A DNA stretch of 64,000 bases from Pezizomycotina sp. ARF18 (Eukaryota > Ascomycota). Shown piece after piece: positions 37,714-48,654 of the stretch. Numbering within the stretch: position 1 is the first letter of the stretch; each line of letters opens with the position of its first letter. The notes beneath the pieces were generated by a model, which saw only the letters and a list, made by a program, of their open reading frames with translations, was not told the origin of the DNA and searched no databases. The stretch spans positions 27,976-91,975 of the forward strand of contig AZLU01000171.1 of the NCBI GenBank assembly GCA_002224055.1, given 5' to 3'. Both the position numbers and the translations under genes were made by a program.

Positions 37714-38802
37714 TACTCCTCCGTCCTCGAGCCTCCTGCTTCGATAGCGGCCCTCATTTCTGCATTGTTGAACGTCGAGGTCCCGCTTTTGAGTGCTCTG
37801 ACAAGCATTGGCAAACTATTTCCCCCAAAGTCTTTTGCCTGCCGTACCTTATCGAGGTCGTCAGCGAACCCTTCGTGAGCTGGCTCATGTAGTACGATTC
37901 GAATTTGGCACAGGTATCCATCTCAGGGTCGCGCATTAGACGGAGACTAGGCGGAATCTCGGAAGACTATGGGACAAAAGTTATATGTCAACACAGGGGG
38001 CCCAAAAAAGAAGGGAAAGCTTGATACAAACCTTTGAAACCCTTCTTGTTGGAAGATATGCCGTTTTGTGTTTCTTCATCTTCACCATCGGAGCTGTCGG
38101 AGCTATCCGAATCGCTTGAGTGACTACTGGTATGCTGTGCATTTGACGGCTCCTCCGCAATTTTCGGCTCGCCATTCTTCTTCCCGCTCTCGCTCCGGTG
38201 CTCATCGTCATCAACGTCCATCATCTCCGCATGTTCCTCGGTCTGTGCGGTAGCCTCAGCCTCGGCTGGAGTTTCATCTGCCTGCTCTTTTCGCTTCTTC
38301 TTGTCTTTCTTTTCCTTCTTGGCCGTTTGTCCTTCTTTTCCTTCTTGTCTTTCTTTTCTCCTTCTTACTTGACTTATCTTCGGCCGTTCTTCTCCGTCTG
38401 ATGTCTCTGTTACGGTTGTTGGTTGCTCAGGCTTGGGCTTTTGTCTCGATTTCTCTGTGGGCTTCACATCGTCGCTGTCGCTGTCGCTTTCCGATGAGCT
38501 CGAGACTGATCACGACATATTTTAGTAAGACAATTCCAAGGGCCAAATGAGGCTGCCTGTGAGAGACTTGTGGCCAAAGAATGCTGTTGGACAGCTTGCG
38601 TACCTTCAGTCCTCGCCTTTCTCTTCCTCTTGCGCTTCTTCTTCTTTCGCTCTGGTTTTCGTCCGGCGCTGTTTCGTTCTGTACTATCGAAGTTGTATGT
38701 TTGCTTCTGCCTGTGTCTTCGCAACCGCGCTTGTTGTTCCTTGGTTCGGATGGTTATAGGAGGAAGAAGCTGCGTCGTTTGAGGTTTCTTTAAACGGGCC
38801 AT
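37714..38802 (-). CDS. RSA3: Ribosome assembly protein 3 (Rsa3 family)
   Basis: Rsa3 is a nucleolar factor of early 60S pre-ribosomes. From ATG at 38802: MARLKKPQTTQLLPPITI, a Lys/Arg-rich segment ending KRKARTE, an intron (about 38512-38603), then VSSSSESDSDSDDVKP, a long low-complexity acidic/lysine region (KKEKKDKKKRKEQADETPAE, MMDVDDDEHR, SSDSDSSDSSDGEDEE), a second intron (about 37965-38030), and the conserved C-terminal domain FESYYMSQLTHEGFADDLDK, VRQAKDFGGNSLPMLVRALK, SGTSTFNNAEM to the stop at 37714-37716. The C-terminal ADDLDK-R-A-DF-SLP-LV-AL pattern is the family signature. Frame jumps near 37,870 and 38,740. It is tail to tail with the BLOC1S4-like gene, separated by about 115 bp. 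Confidence 0.75.
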
Positions 38803-39119
38803 TGTTACTTGAGTGTTTAGAATGTCGTGTGAGAAAAATCGATCGTGCAGTGTTAAAGAAAAAGAAAACGAGAAAAAAAAAATTTCTCATTAACTTTCAG
38901 CCGTGGCCCGCAACCCGAAAGCTAAAATCGCGATAGCGGAGCCTATACTCAAAACGGCTGTACAAGCGAAGCTAACTAAATATATCCCCAAGCAGTCTTC
39001 AAGAAAACTCTAGAATCTATAACATCCATCCAGGATCCTTCCTTCTATTCCAACAATCACCTTGTTTGCCAAGAAAGGTCAAAGTTATAATCTATACACC
39101 CTCCCGAAACCGAGCCCTT
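38803..39119. other. Short intergenic region upstream of RSA3
   Basis: About 320 bp containing the RSA3 promoter and the 3' end of the RNase III-like gene. Nothing else recognised. Confidence 0.5.
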
Positions 39120-40119
39120 TCAGAACATCAAATTCAGACGGTCGAACCGTGCACCTGCTTCTGCGATCTGGGGTTCGGTCTCTTCCGCTTGACGAAGCTT
39201 ATCCTGCTTCTTGCAATCCTGTTGTGGAACTTCTCCGCGGGGTTCTTGGCATGCTGAGGGTGCTCCACCGTAGTCAATGAGGGGAAAGGGCCTTGAGCCA
39301 TCTATCGACGGCAGCCCATCCCGAGTTATAATAAAAACCTCCGACGTAAGCTCTGAAAACTCCTTCCATATCAGGCTGCGGGATGAACTTCGAAGGGTGG
39401 AATAACTTTTCTTCCACTCATACAACTGGCTTAAACCGGGAAGGTATTTGGAGCCGATGAGGGTTCGCCGTAACTGGTCTAGCTGCCCTGGCGTTCGGTC
39501 GGGATACCATTCCAGCAGAGCGGCCGCAACGACAGCGCTCAATATCTGACGTCCGACGAGTTCCATATTCTTGTTGGATTTTGTATACGTGTCGAATTGT
39601 TTCAAGTTTCAGGGATGTTGAATCTGTGAAGCAACGGAAGTGCAGAGTCTGCCGTGAAAACTTGCAGTTCTATAGCCTTGTCTTTGATTCGGGAAGATCC
39701 GCGGCTAGGTCTTGCTATTTACGAATGGCGAAATTTCCTTCCAAGGGACTTTATAGGCCTGTGGCATCATTTGGTGCTTGTCTTTGCTTCGCAATATTCC
39801 TTCGGTCTTCACCGAACCATTACCTATCGTCTGGCCTCTTCTGCATCTGCGTAATTATCATGCGAGGCTTTTGGACTAGGTTTGAGAAACATTGGGTTGA
39901 GTTGATCGTCAGTTCGTGAGAATCTGGCTGCTGAGATGTAGGCGGGCTTGCTAGCGTAGTATTGGTAGCATTGGGAAACTTCGTCCTTTGGGTTCCTCTA
40001 TCCTCCACCACGACTTGCCGGCGCAAAGGCGCTTTTGAGACGTTCTCAGCGCCGAATCCACCACCCAAAGCCTTCACTTTCGCTTTGGCGACACGGCCTC
40101 CAAAACCTTGTTTTGCCAT
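39120..40119 (-). CDS. Protein with a degenerate RNase III-like domain
   Basis: Candidate start is the methionine at 40119 (MAKQGFGGRVAKAKVKALGG), leading into a basic, disordered region, an intron near 39,720-39,840, and then an RNase III fold: IELQVFTADSALPLLHRFNI, NMELVGRQILSAVVAAALLE, WYPDRTPGQLDQLRRTLIGS, KYLPGLSQLYE, and EGVFRAYVGGFYYNSGWAAV with DRWLKAL. The stop is at 39120. In active RNase III the signature is LExLGD and the second is E-x-GA-Y-D-G; here the signature Asp is Arg (LVGRQ), so catalysis is doubtful. Degenerate RNase III folds occur in mitochondrial ribosomal proteins of the mL44/mL57 type, one plausible identity. Frame jumps near 39,600 and 39,345. The N-terminus may extend into the next entry. 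Confidence 0.6.
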
Positions 40120-40852
40120 CTCTATGTTATAACCTTTGGATGAAGTTTGGCTCTCATCTGCGGTCTGTAGGAGATTGACAGGTTTTTCTTTCGCCCTCCT
40201 CTCAGATAGCGGCGCGTTTTTGTCCAGTTTGCGACTCGTTTGAAGACTGCTCCCCTTCCATAGTAGATTATTCGGCCTCCGCGGGCTGCCTTGCGATATA
40301 AGGAGCGATCGGCTAGAGTTGACGAGGATGGCGGTAGGGGTGAACGGTTTCTGCTTACACTGGGCAGATGGAGAAGCTGCATGTTCACCATCGGGTTCTG
40401 CAACAGCACTTAAGCGCCACTGGGGTTGCTCGTCAGAACTCTGGACAGACTCCGCGTATCTCGTTCCTAGCCGTGCCCGGTATTTTCAGAGCACTGCGGT
40501 TCCATTCCATCCTCAAAGAGTTCGATAACACCTTTCCCCATTCGTCATACGTTGTGATCGTACCCTCGTGCCCACGCTCAGATTTATAACTTTTTGATTC
40601 TGGTTGACTAAAAGGTCGGTTAGGTCCGTTCGTTCCACTAGATGGAAGCTTCGCCGACGTTCCATCGAATCCAAGATTAGACGATCCAGTTCCATCTGAA
40701 GCAGTGATAGGGACCGGATTCATAACATTCGATCCGGATCCAGGGGCGAGAACTTCAACTTCCCATTCAATTGGAATTGAAACCGCTCGTGCGGGCACCG
40801 ATCTGTCAGTGTCCCACCAGACAGGGACAGAGTAGGGTCGTTTTATGTCCAT
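40120..40852 (-). CDS. Hypothetical disordered protein, or N-terminal extension of the RNase III-like gene
   Basis: An ATG at 40852 opens a frame beginning MDIKRPYSVPVWWDTDRSVP, with EWEVEVLAPGSGSNVMNPVP and a Ser/Gly/Pro-rich continuation to a stop at 40433. A second frame (VQSSDEQPQWRLSAVAEPDG onward to LLQTADESQTSSKGYNIEMA) is open from about 40450 through 40120 and runs straight into the MAKQGFGGR start of the downstream entry, so the two could be one gene joined by a frame correction. No family is recognised; the composition suggests disorder. Confidence 0.35.
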
Positions 40853-41046
40853 GGCAAGACGGGCTGTCTAAGGACATGTTGCTCCGCGTCGTAGAGGGAT
40901 ATCTTGCGGCAGTAATCTCAAATACAGATATCACCATGTTAATTAAATATTCGATTAAACAAAAGTAGTAAATATACGTAAAAGGCAATTGAGGTCGGAA
41001 ACCCGCAATTCAAACATTATGGTATTTCTCATTTATTTTATTTTTA

Positions 41047-41077
<31 letters not shown>

Positions 41078-41155
41078 TTTATTTTTATTTTATTTTATTT
41101 TTATTTTATTTTTATTTTTATTTTTATTTTATTTTTATTTTTATTTTTATTTTTA

Positions 41156-41189
<34 letters not shown>

Positions 41190-41480
41190 TATATAAATCT
41201 CGTTTCTTCATCGGATTTATCTTTCTCCATTAATCCTTACTTCAATCTATTTCTCCTCACTCCACTTTCCTTGTCATTCTTTTCACTTCATTTAACCCTA
41301 CAACGTTCTACGCAAATTCACATAGATCCTTTCTCTTAAAGTATTGCCAAACAGGCAAAACTTATAACCAGATCTTAGCCCATTTACCCAAACACCTTAA
41401 TATCATTATGATACTAGTTTCTCCCTAAATATGCCTCTACAAAGAAATCTTTTCCGGGGGGCCAATGTTGGAACCAATGG
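40853..41480. repeat. Gene-free stretch with an (ATTTT)n minisatellite
   Basis: A pyrimidine-strand array of ATTTT with occasional ATTT units covers about 41,035-41,160, ending in T18 followed by A20 at 41,155-41,190. The rest is AT-rich with no gene. An ORF through the array is a Phe/Tyr/Ile low-complexity artefact. Confidence 0.85.
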
Positions 41481-41489
41481 GACTTTATA

Positions 41490-42291
41490 GCTGCGTTGAA
41501 AGGCGAAGAAGTTTCCAATCAAGCGGTCATACAATTTCGAGCAAAAGAGGAAGGAATTTCCGTGGGTTCCTTTGCGCCAACCACATCGCCACACCACTGC
41601 TAAGGAGTTCCGAGATGGGGGCGAGTTCTACGTCGCAACAGTCTACGAGCAAAAGCTATGCGTTGAGATCGCAGCTTACATGCAAAACGTTATCAACTCG
41701 AACTAGCCGCGATCGACCCTGAAGAAGTTGCGCACGTCGTAAAAGTGGAGAGGGAAAAAACGCGCAGTAGTAGCTTCGAAAGAGTTACAACATGCCTTTC
41801 TAGACAAAAGTGACTGGCACGTAAATCAGGAGGTATGGAGGCAAGCAGAGGCAAATGAAGCCGAAAAAAGCGGTACCGGGTTGGAAACCTTTCGCAGACG
41901 TGTCAGTCAAAGCTTTGAAAATCGGTGCCATGACCAAGTCAAGCAAGGGCTACGAGTTGCAGGTCTGGCCCGTGGAACGGGAGTCTAATTCCGAATGGCG
42001 TCCCAGCGGTGGGCAAGCATGCGATGTTTGGTCGCAATCTCCCGGAGGGTCTTACATTCAGACTAAAGTTCAGGCCTCCACTCCAGAAAACGGGGAGTAT
42101 GCGCCTGATCACGATTTCGAAATCCTTAGTCCACCCTGGAGGGCTACAAAGATCGAGTACACCTGGTTCCTATCGTAGATAAGACCGCCGATGAACGCAA
42201 ACAACTGGCGCTTGAAGTATTGGCAGAGTCAGATAGCCCAATCATCGCCAAATACCTAGCGAATCCCACCCGAAGCGACGAGTCTGCGTGA
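41490..42291 (+). CDS. Hypothetical protein, conserved-looking but not recognised
   Basis: Several plus-strand stretches with protein-like composition line up after frame corrections: GGEFYVATVYEQKLCVEIAA with YMQNVIN, YQLELAAIDPEEVAHVVKVE, QEVWRQAEANEAEKSGTGLE with TFRRRVSQSFENRC, then EYAPDHDFEILS, YKDRVHLVPIVDKTADERKQ and LALEVLAESDSPIIAKYLAN, with a stop at 42289-42291. The start is unknown. The amphipathic, charged character (EEVAHVVKVEREK, VWRQAEANEAEK) suggests helices. I do not recognise the family. Alternative frames over the same DNA are less protein-like. Confidence 0.4.
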
Positions 42292-42900
42292 TTTAAATCC
42301 TACGAACGCAAAGATTCGCACGGCGACCTCCCGCCTTTAGTGAGTCATTCATGGCAAGACTAAATTGGATGACGGCGAAGTAGAAACACTAAGGCGGTCA
42401 CCAAAGATGTATGATCTCATTCTGAATCTTTTTAAAAAAAAAAAAACACATTTCAACTAAAGGAACAAACTAAAATAAAATAATTATTGCTTAAGTACTT
42501 CAGTAAGTAATAATAATGTATATTTAATAATATTATTAGCTAGTAATAACATATAAATCAGTCAATAATTACTTAAGTAAGATACGGTGGAGAAGACCTG
42601 CTAATAAGTAAAACACTCACTGATAGTAACTCGAGGAAGATGGGAGCGTGCATTATTTGTAGGTAGGGAAATGACCCTTTTCAATCCATTCTAATTGGTT
42701 CGCTTGGACGGGCAATAAACGTTTTGTTAGTCCAGATGCAAATTGTGTAACCATTATAGAAAGTAGGAGAGTTCAGAGTTACCCGTTAGTAGACCAAAAT
42801 GCTTACTAAAAATAAGAAAAGTAAAGAAATAAAATTTATATATATATATATATATATAAGTATATTAAGAAGAAAAGATTAAAAGGATATTACAAATTTG
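42292..42900. other. AT-rich gene-free stretch with (TA)n
   Basis: About 600 bp of AT-rich sequence with A12 at 42433 and a (TA)n microsatellite at 42837-42859. No gene or RNA recognised. Confidence 0.6.
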
Positions 42901-42904
42901 CAGA

Positions 42905-43364
42905 TGTACTCACGTCTCTTCCCCTCGCGGGGGCTCCGAAGTAGATGGGAGGCTGATCGGAATTCCTAGACGTTTTGCTGCTGCCAGTGCTCTCTGGGGG
43001 CAAGGCTGGAACGGTCAGCGTAAGCAGTGCTTGATAAATTGAAGCTGCCATGAAAAGCGAAAAAATAACAAATGGTTAAATGAAAGCATACCGTACTTAA
43101 AGCATTTGGGTTAATAAAATGGGTCTCGGGACGATCCGGCTTGCCGTCTCCAGAGTAATTAATGATCAAAAGCAAATCGGTATTCTTCATCGTATCACTC
43201 TTGGTAATAACATGGCCGGGGAGCTTTTTGCTCGTCTCCCCTAAGGGCCTTGATGAGTTCAATGAACTCGTTGCGCCGATCTTAATCTTTTGCACATGCT
43301 GTGATACGATAGCTGATCTTGCCACATTCTTCGTTCCTGTCGTAGAATCCGTAGTTGTAATCAC
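42905..43364 (-). CDS. Hypothetical protein fragment, spliced
   Basis: The minus strand gives LPGHVITKSDTMKNTDLLLI, INYSGDGKPDRPETHFINPN, then a GTATGC donor and, after an acceptor near 43032, ALLTLTVPALPPESTGSSKT with NSDQPPIYFGAPARGRDV. A competing upstream frame (NYGFYDRNEECGKISYRITA) suggests at least one frame break near 43,290. The start is not identified, and the gene may continue below 42905 past a GTGAG donor. No family recognised. Confidence 0.35.
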
Positions 43365-44716
43365 TTAGAGAAGAACTTAGAAACTGAAAGCAGTTCGATT
43401 ACTTCTATGCGGGGATATAAGATCAACTAGAGAGAGAAAAACTTTTGTTCATAAATATACAATATGGTAAGAGAGAGAAGCGGAAGGAGAGAGCGTAGTG
43501 AGTAATAAGAGGCATCATTAATCACCTAGTGTAGCTACTTATCCTTGAAGGAACTAAGTAATCTGATGGAGGCAGAGATGTGATGTGAGGATATGGGGGA
43601 GGTTGGAAATAAATGAATCCCCGACGAAACAAGGAATATATACTTAACTGGGGTGGATGGAGAGGAAAGGATTGAAGTTACTCTTTTTCTTTTTCTTTTT
43701 CTTTTTCTTCCCGTCGTGTTCAATAGCTCCCGTATTAGCTGAGAGCATTTAGATGCTCTCGACCACTACTCCCTACCTCAGATACTTATATTCTACACCC
43801 CATAAAAATGGCACTCCCCGTCCTTTTATTTTATTTTTTATGTATTAATGTATATATATCCGAGATACTTAAGTGACAAAGAAGCAGGGTCCGAGAACTT
43901 GCAACAGAATTGGACAGACGAGCAACTAAACTCGCTTCTGCATTCAAAATAACACATAATTATACCTTTCCTAAGCTAAAGAATATGTTACTTCGGCTTT
44001 GTAGTACCGACATTGGAAAGCATAAACCACATTACTACGTAGCTTCAAAAGTCCAAAAAGTCGGCGAAGATTCTAAAGAAAGCCGTCTGGTATGCAGTAG
44101 ACTAGGTAGCCACATATATCGTAGCTACTATACCATCTAGAATATGTTCGTTGTTTGATTAACAATGTTGCGGAACTCACTAAACAACAAATCTACTACC
44201 ATGCAGGGCAAGGAAAAGGAAGGGAATTGCTACGATCCATCCATAATCAACGAAGTTGCCTTAATACATCTTCAAGAACTTACTTTCCGAGACATCTCGG
44301 GGACGAATTTTAATGGGGAAATAGGTGAAAGTAGGTTATCTGCTTACTACGGTGCGAGGATGTTATCGGGCTGCATCTCACCGGAAAAGTGTTGGCTTCA
44401 AAGGTCGCACGCAGAAAAGAAATATTACCTTGCCCTCTGAGTCGCCTCACGTTCCAAAATAAAGCATCGTTGACGATGAAGACGCCCGCATCAAAGCATC
44501 TCGTAGCGAAGATTTTAGGAGGTATTAAACTGTCGTTGAAAACGATTACGCCGATGCCCAAAGGTGCGATGGGCTCGATCTGGAGGAAGGAATAATTGCC
44601 TGCATTGGTGTATTATTGTGAGATTATGAATTACGTTGGGGGGGAATAAAAAAAAAAAAAAAAAAAAAAAACTTCACCTGAAGAAAGGGCTCCATATACT
44701 TGTAAGACATAGTCTG

Positions 44717-44741
44717 GGACCCTACGAAGTAGGTAGGGTCC
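44717..44741. repeat. Perfect 9-bp inverted repeat, 7-nt loop
   Basis: GGACCCTAC and GTAGGGTCC are separated by GAAGTAG, giving a strong hairpin. Its position is not tied to a recognised gene. Confidence 0.8.
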
Positions 44742-44961
44742 ACTCTAGTAAGAACAAATACAAGTGACCGCTCGATTAGTACGTAAGTACGAAAACATTG
44801 TGCAATAGCAGCAAGATGCTAGATATCTATTTCACAGCAACCCTATGGTAGCATTTAAATATTATTGTCTGGGTTCCTATTGACTGCTGCCTAGGTAGTA
44901 CTTCATAGTGAATATTCAGCTAGGTTAGGCGATCTTAAATTTCTTCCAATCTCGCTCTCAC

Positions 44962-45003
<42 letters not shown>

Positions 45004-45019
45004 AGCAAGGCCGTCGAAC

Positions 45020-45039
45020 TTTCTGAACTTGTTCAGAAA
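45020..45039. repeat. Perfect 9-bp palindrome, 2-nt centre
   Basis: TTTCTGAAC and GTTCAGAAA are separated by TT, 20 bp after a 35-nt poly-A run. It could be a hairpin or a dimeric protein-binding site. Confidence 0.75.
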
Positions 45040-45370
45040 TATAAAGCTGTAGTATATATATGATATAAAGTCATGAGTCAGTAACAATTATCATGTATAA
45101 TAATCTTATCATATAAGTAATACGAAAAACACTGGACTACCATAGTCCCGGACCATTCAAGGGAGGGTTTGGGCGGCTGATCCTTTCTCTGACGAAAAGT
45201 CCTTTCTCTAATACATTCGAAATTGAGAAACGGATAATCCGGGAACACGAAGTTTGGCTGGAGACCATTAGCTCGTGGCTTGGGAAAATCGACAATGGCT
45301 GCTGCGCCGATAACCTTCGCGTTATAAGACCTGTAAGTCCTATCCTTTTTTCCTTTCATTTCTTATAATA

Positions 45371-45900
45371 TGATATCAAAGGCGAACGCTAAATCCAAGT
45401 TCTCGAAACAGGAGCGTCCAACCGTTAATGGGTTCGCGCCAACTTCCAGGGAAAGGGTTAAAAAACAGGCGCCCTCGACCCCTCGCATTTCCGGAAAAAA
45501 GGAGAAGAGGATAAGCTATGGGGCCTTAAGGCCAATAAGGAGCTCAGCTGGGAGGAGATTGTGGAAGAACTATTCGCAGACCTCGAGGTTAAGCCAAGTA
45601 TAGGGTCCTTGTCGTCTAAGTTTAGCAGCCTGAAGAGAGACAAGGCTGCGGCTGCTCCTCCCCCAGCAGCCGATGCAGGGCCGTCTTCGGCAGCGAAGGA
45701 AACGGTACCAAGACGTGGCAAGTTGGTACTGGCCTTAGATCCGAAGCGACCGATGCAAACTCCTCCGAACTACAGCTGGAGTAAACAAGAGTACTGCACT
45801 CTGGTGCATTACCTAGAAATTCATCACATGTTCTAGGAGGATGTCCAATTGAAACTGTTTCTCGAGAAGTTATAGCCATCTCCAGACACTTGCAAGAAGT
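45371..45900 (+). pseudogene. Broken gene with Myb/SANT-like helices
   Basis: After frame corrections the plus strand gives MISKANAKSKFSKQERPTVN, ISYGALKANKELSWEEIVEE with LFADLEVKPSIGSLSSKFSS, an Ala/Pro-rich linker, and YSWSKQEYCTLVHYLEIHHM followed, after a stop, by EDVQLKLFLEKL. Two tryptophan-led helical units of the form W-E-I-x-E-x-L-F and W-S-K-x-E-x-x-x-L-V-x-Y-L, each followed by an F-P-like turn, are typical of fungal Myb/SANT-like DNA-binding proteins. One stop replaces the expected Trp at 45834-45836, and EKL is followed at once by a stop. It may be a real gene damaged by sequence errors, or decayed. Confidence 0.4.
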
Positions 45901-47885
45901 ATAACTTAGTCATTAAAAAGCAAGAGTCGGTGTATGAAGTTTTAGGGAGCTGTGATTTGTGCAGTACTGTAAGTTATTTCATAGTCTTCAATCAAGGCAC
46001 GTCTGCGCTAAAATTTACTGATTATTCAATTTCGGACCGTTATAGGGTATACATGGAAACGCTCTTCGAGCAACACGTCTTGCGAACGCTGTTTATGCGT
46101 CTGACGCATCTCAAGAGCTAATTGATTTCGTAGATAGGCATTATTATCTAGAAGGGAAAAAGTTTAACCAAATCTCGGCAATCTTACCGAAATCCCTAGA
46201 CCCACAAGACAATCTCACTAGCCAAGTCTTTATAGGACTTCATAGCTCGTAGGTCAGATCTGGGTTAGTAAAACGTCGGTCTAAACAACTGTAGATTAGT
46301 TATTAGTTGTAGCTTAGCCGAGTCAAAAAGGACATAGGGCCTTCAATACATACTTACATACATACATACAATAACTGCCAGTCCGGAACTTTGTCTTTCA
46401 GTCGTCACATGTCATCGTTTTTTGAACTTTATATCAATTACCAGAGCTTCATTTCCCCGTCCTTGAGTTTATCCTGTCTTTCTGTCTTCGGCGGTTTTAT
46501 ACGCTATTTACAAGCAGAAACTTCATTCTTTTTGTCAGTTTGTTTTCCGTGCTCGGTCACGTTATAGTTCATTTATTGCCGAACTTCATTCTTACTAATT
46601 ATAATTGTATTTTCCATCCTCAACGGCCCCGAATTTTACTTCCCTTCACATGTTTACTTCAAGGCATAAGCATTATTCAATACCTGATCAAATAGTCCAA
46701 TTACCATTTAACTCTACTCAGCGGAACGCTTTTTGACGGCACTGTTTTTCTTCTCTTTTATCCCTCTCCTTCTATGCATTTTTGGTCTCCCAATCCTGTG
46801 GCGATCCGTCGTTCCTCTGAGAGGTTTAATCTGCTTCTCTCTTTTCTTCTTCATAGGGCTAAAATAGGCATACTTATATATTAAGAAAAGCCTTTAGCCG
46901 CTATCAGTATATAGTAATGATCAGGCCCTCATGCGTAGAATTAAGAGAATAAAAGTGGGCTGCCTTTCCTCAGTTTCGTAACAAGAACCTCAGGGCATGT
47001 GGTTAAGCTATTTAAGTAAATATCAGTTATACTTTATAACTACCAATCGTCATATCAGCAATATTGCTACACGTGAGGGAGTGTTTCCGTATTGAGACCT
47101 TGGTCTGATAGCACCCAAACTACACGCCTTTAAAAAAAATCTTGTCCAAGTTCATATTATATAATCCTCGGGCAAGTTCAGAAGATGGAACTACATGTAA
47201 GCTGCACGCTGAAGGCAAGATTATCGTGGTTCAACGCCGCTATGTCTATAACCGCTAATTTCGAACTTCGCTGTCCAACCAAATGTCCTCGCCGCCTTGT
47301 AGTTTATAAAAGTGCTCAGCAAAGAAATAGAGACTCTAAGTACCGATTGATTGATTTTATACATCTGACTGGGTTTTCAAGAAATTTCCGTGACCAAGCT
47401 GGACGCCAAATGTCTAAAAGAGGACATGCCCTTATTCATTCGGAAATACCTCTAGAATACGAAGGCGGATTTCACAATATCCTCTTAGCAGGGTGGTATT
47501 GTATTAACACGGCACTTTAATTCGTGATAATCTGCGATAGTGGACCTGACGCCTCCGTAAAGTATCCCGCCAATGGGTTACGAGCATTGTATATGACCAT
47601 ATGAAGCAAAACTTAGACGAGAATCAATCTTTCCCTTGGCGGGACATTTACTATGAGGTCTTCGTATTTCCAGCTCTAAAGGAATCAGAAATGGTGAGTT
47701 GATTGATCGATTTCTGCACGAATAACATGAAAAAGAGAAAAAGAGAGAAAGAGCTCATTGGTGGCAGCGAGCAGGGCAGGCGGACAGTAGGCTTATTGAT
47801 GACGAAGGATATGCGTGCCATAGAGCGTGCTTATGGGCTAACAAGTATTAAAAAAAAATAATGTATAAAAGAAGCTTAAAAAAAT
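45901..47885. other. AT-rich gene-poor stretch
   Basis: About 2 kb without a recognised gene. A plus-strand ORF at 47185-47520 (MELHVSCTLKARLSWFNAAM, 111 codons) and a fragment near 47,590-47,700 (SFPWRDIYYEVFVFPALKES) have protein-like composition but no family. (TACA)n lies near 46,350-46,370. A decayed transposon is possible but no terminal repeats or transposase motif are seen. Confidence 0.4.
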
Positions 47886-47981
47886 GGGGAACACCGTGGA
47901 TCGAACACGGACCTCTCGCATTTAAGAAGCTACATGAAAGCCAATCCCAAAGCGAGAATTCTACCACTAAACTATGTTCCC
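47886..47981 (-). tRNA. tRNA-Pro (anticodon UGG) with a 25-nt intron
   Basis: On the minus strand a perfect 7-bp acceptor stem pairs GGGAACA with TGTTCCC. The D-arm region is TAGTTTAGTGGTAGAATT, the anticodon stem CTCGC/GCGAG, and the loop starts TTTGGG, giving anticodon TGG. An intron of about 25 nt (ATTGGCTTTC to CTTAAA) sits directly after position 37, the canonical place. The T-arm is GTCCGTGTTCGATCCACGG, which also carries the B box, and the A box is intact. Without the intron the molecule is 71-72 nt. Fungal tRNA-Pro(UGG) genes commonly have an intron here. Confidence 0.88.
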
Positions 47982-48220
47982 TGTGGATAAGTTATAGTCC
48001 GGCGGGGTTTTATCTATTATAAACTTAGAGCAAGAAGTTCAGATTTGAGCGCGTGCAATTTCGGTCCTAGATTTGGCAAGAAGAGAAGCGCGATGTTAAA
48101 AAAAGTAAATTGGGCGTGAAAAAGCAACCTAAGAGTGCTTTGGCGGACGACCTCAGTAATACTAATTATTGATACTAATATTACGCTTAACAACGACAAT
48201 AGACGTGAGTTTAAGTGTAA

Positions 48221-48222
<2 letters not shown>

Positions 48223-48253
<31 letters not shown>

Positions 48254-48256
48254 AAT
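48223..48256. repeat. Composite T14-A20 homopolymer
   Basis: A T run switches directly to an A run, in the gene-poor region downstream of the tRNA gene. Exact edges may be off by one or two bases. Confidence 0.85.
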
Positions 48257-48534
48257 TCTAATGTTTATTATGTTAGTTACTTGAATAGTTATTGGTAAAT
48301 GGCTAGCTATATAATAATATAATTCTTGGATGCCCCTGCATTCCGACGTTGCCGTAATTTTTTTTTTTAAAAGGCCTTTAAGGCACATTGGGCTATACCT
48401 ATATATTTATTATTATAGTAGTAGTTATTGATAGAGTTTTTTTTGAAAAGTTGCGGGTAATAACCTCCTTAGAGGCCCGAGCTAGGTAATAGCCTTTTTT
48501 TTTTTTTTTTTTTTTAATAAAAAAATACAGAGAG

Positions 48535-48640
48535 ATAAGGTGTAGACACTATTCCACTAAACTACGACTGTGAGCGTATTATTAAAAAAAAAAAAAGGTA
48601 TAAACGTTGTTTCACTAAACTGCAACTGTCAGGCATACTA
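48535..48640. repeat. Two imperfect copies of a tRNA-Pro 5'-end-like segment
   Basis: The phrases ATTCCACTAAACTACGACTG (48553 on) and TTTCACTAAACTGCAACTGT (48612 on) resemble each other and the tRNA-Pro stretch CTACCACTAAACTATGTTCC. Each is preceded by GTAGACA- or ATAAACG-type sequence and separated by A12. They lack a full cloverleaf. Confidence 0.5.
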
Positions 48641-48654
48641 TATATGTGTGTGTG

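Larger units (their letters stand above)
43365..45360. other. Gene-poor stretch with broken coding-like fragments
   Basis: AT-rich DNA with (CTTTTT)n near 43,681-43,710. Fragments with some protein character occur on the plus strand (43,905-44,140 and 44,389-44,595, the latter including KTPASKHLVAKILGG) and minus strand (44,310-44,561), but none can be joined into a gene or assigned. Poly-A tracts at 44649-44671 and 44966-45000 and two perfect inverted repeats at 44717-44741 and 45020-45039 lie here. It may be decayed mobile or accessory DNA. Confidence 0.4.

Noticed and set aside
40989-41171. 60-codon ORF rich in Phe, Tyr and Ile
   Set aside because: It is a translation of the (ATTTT)n minisatellite.
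44966-45000. Poly-A runs read as tails of retroposed LINE or SINE copies
   Set aside because: No reverse transcriptase, promoter box or target-site duplication could be seen next to this or most other poly-A tracts, and many lie inside introns of ordinary genes.
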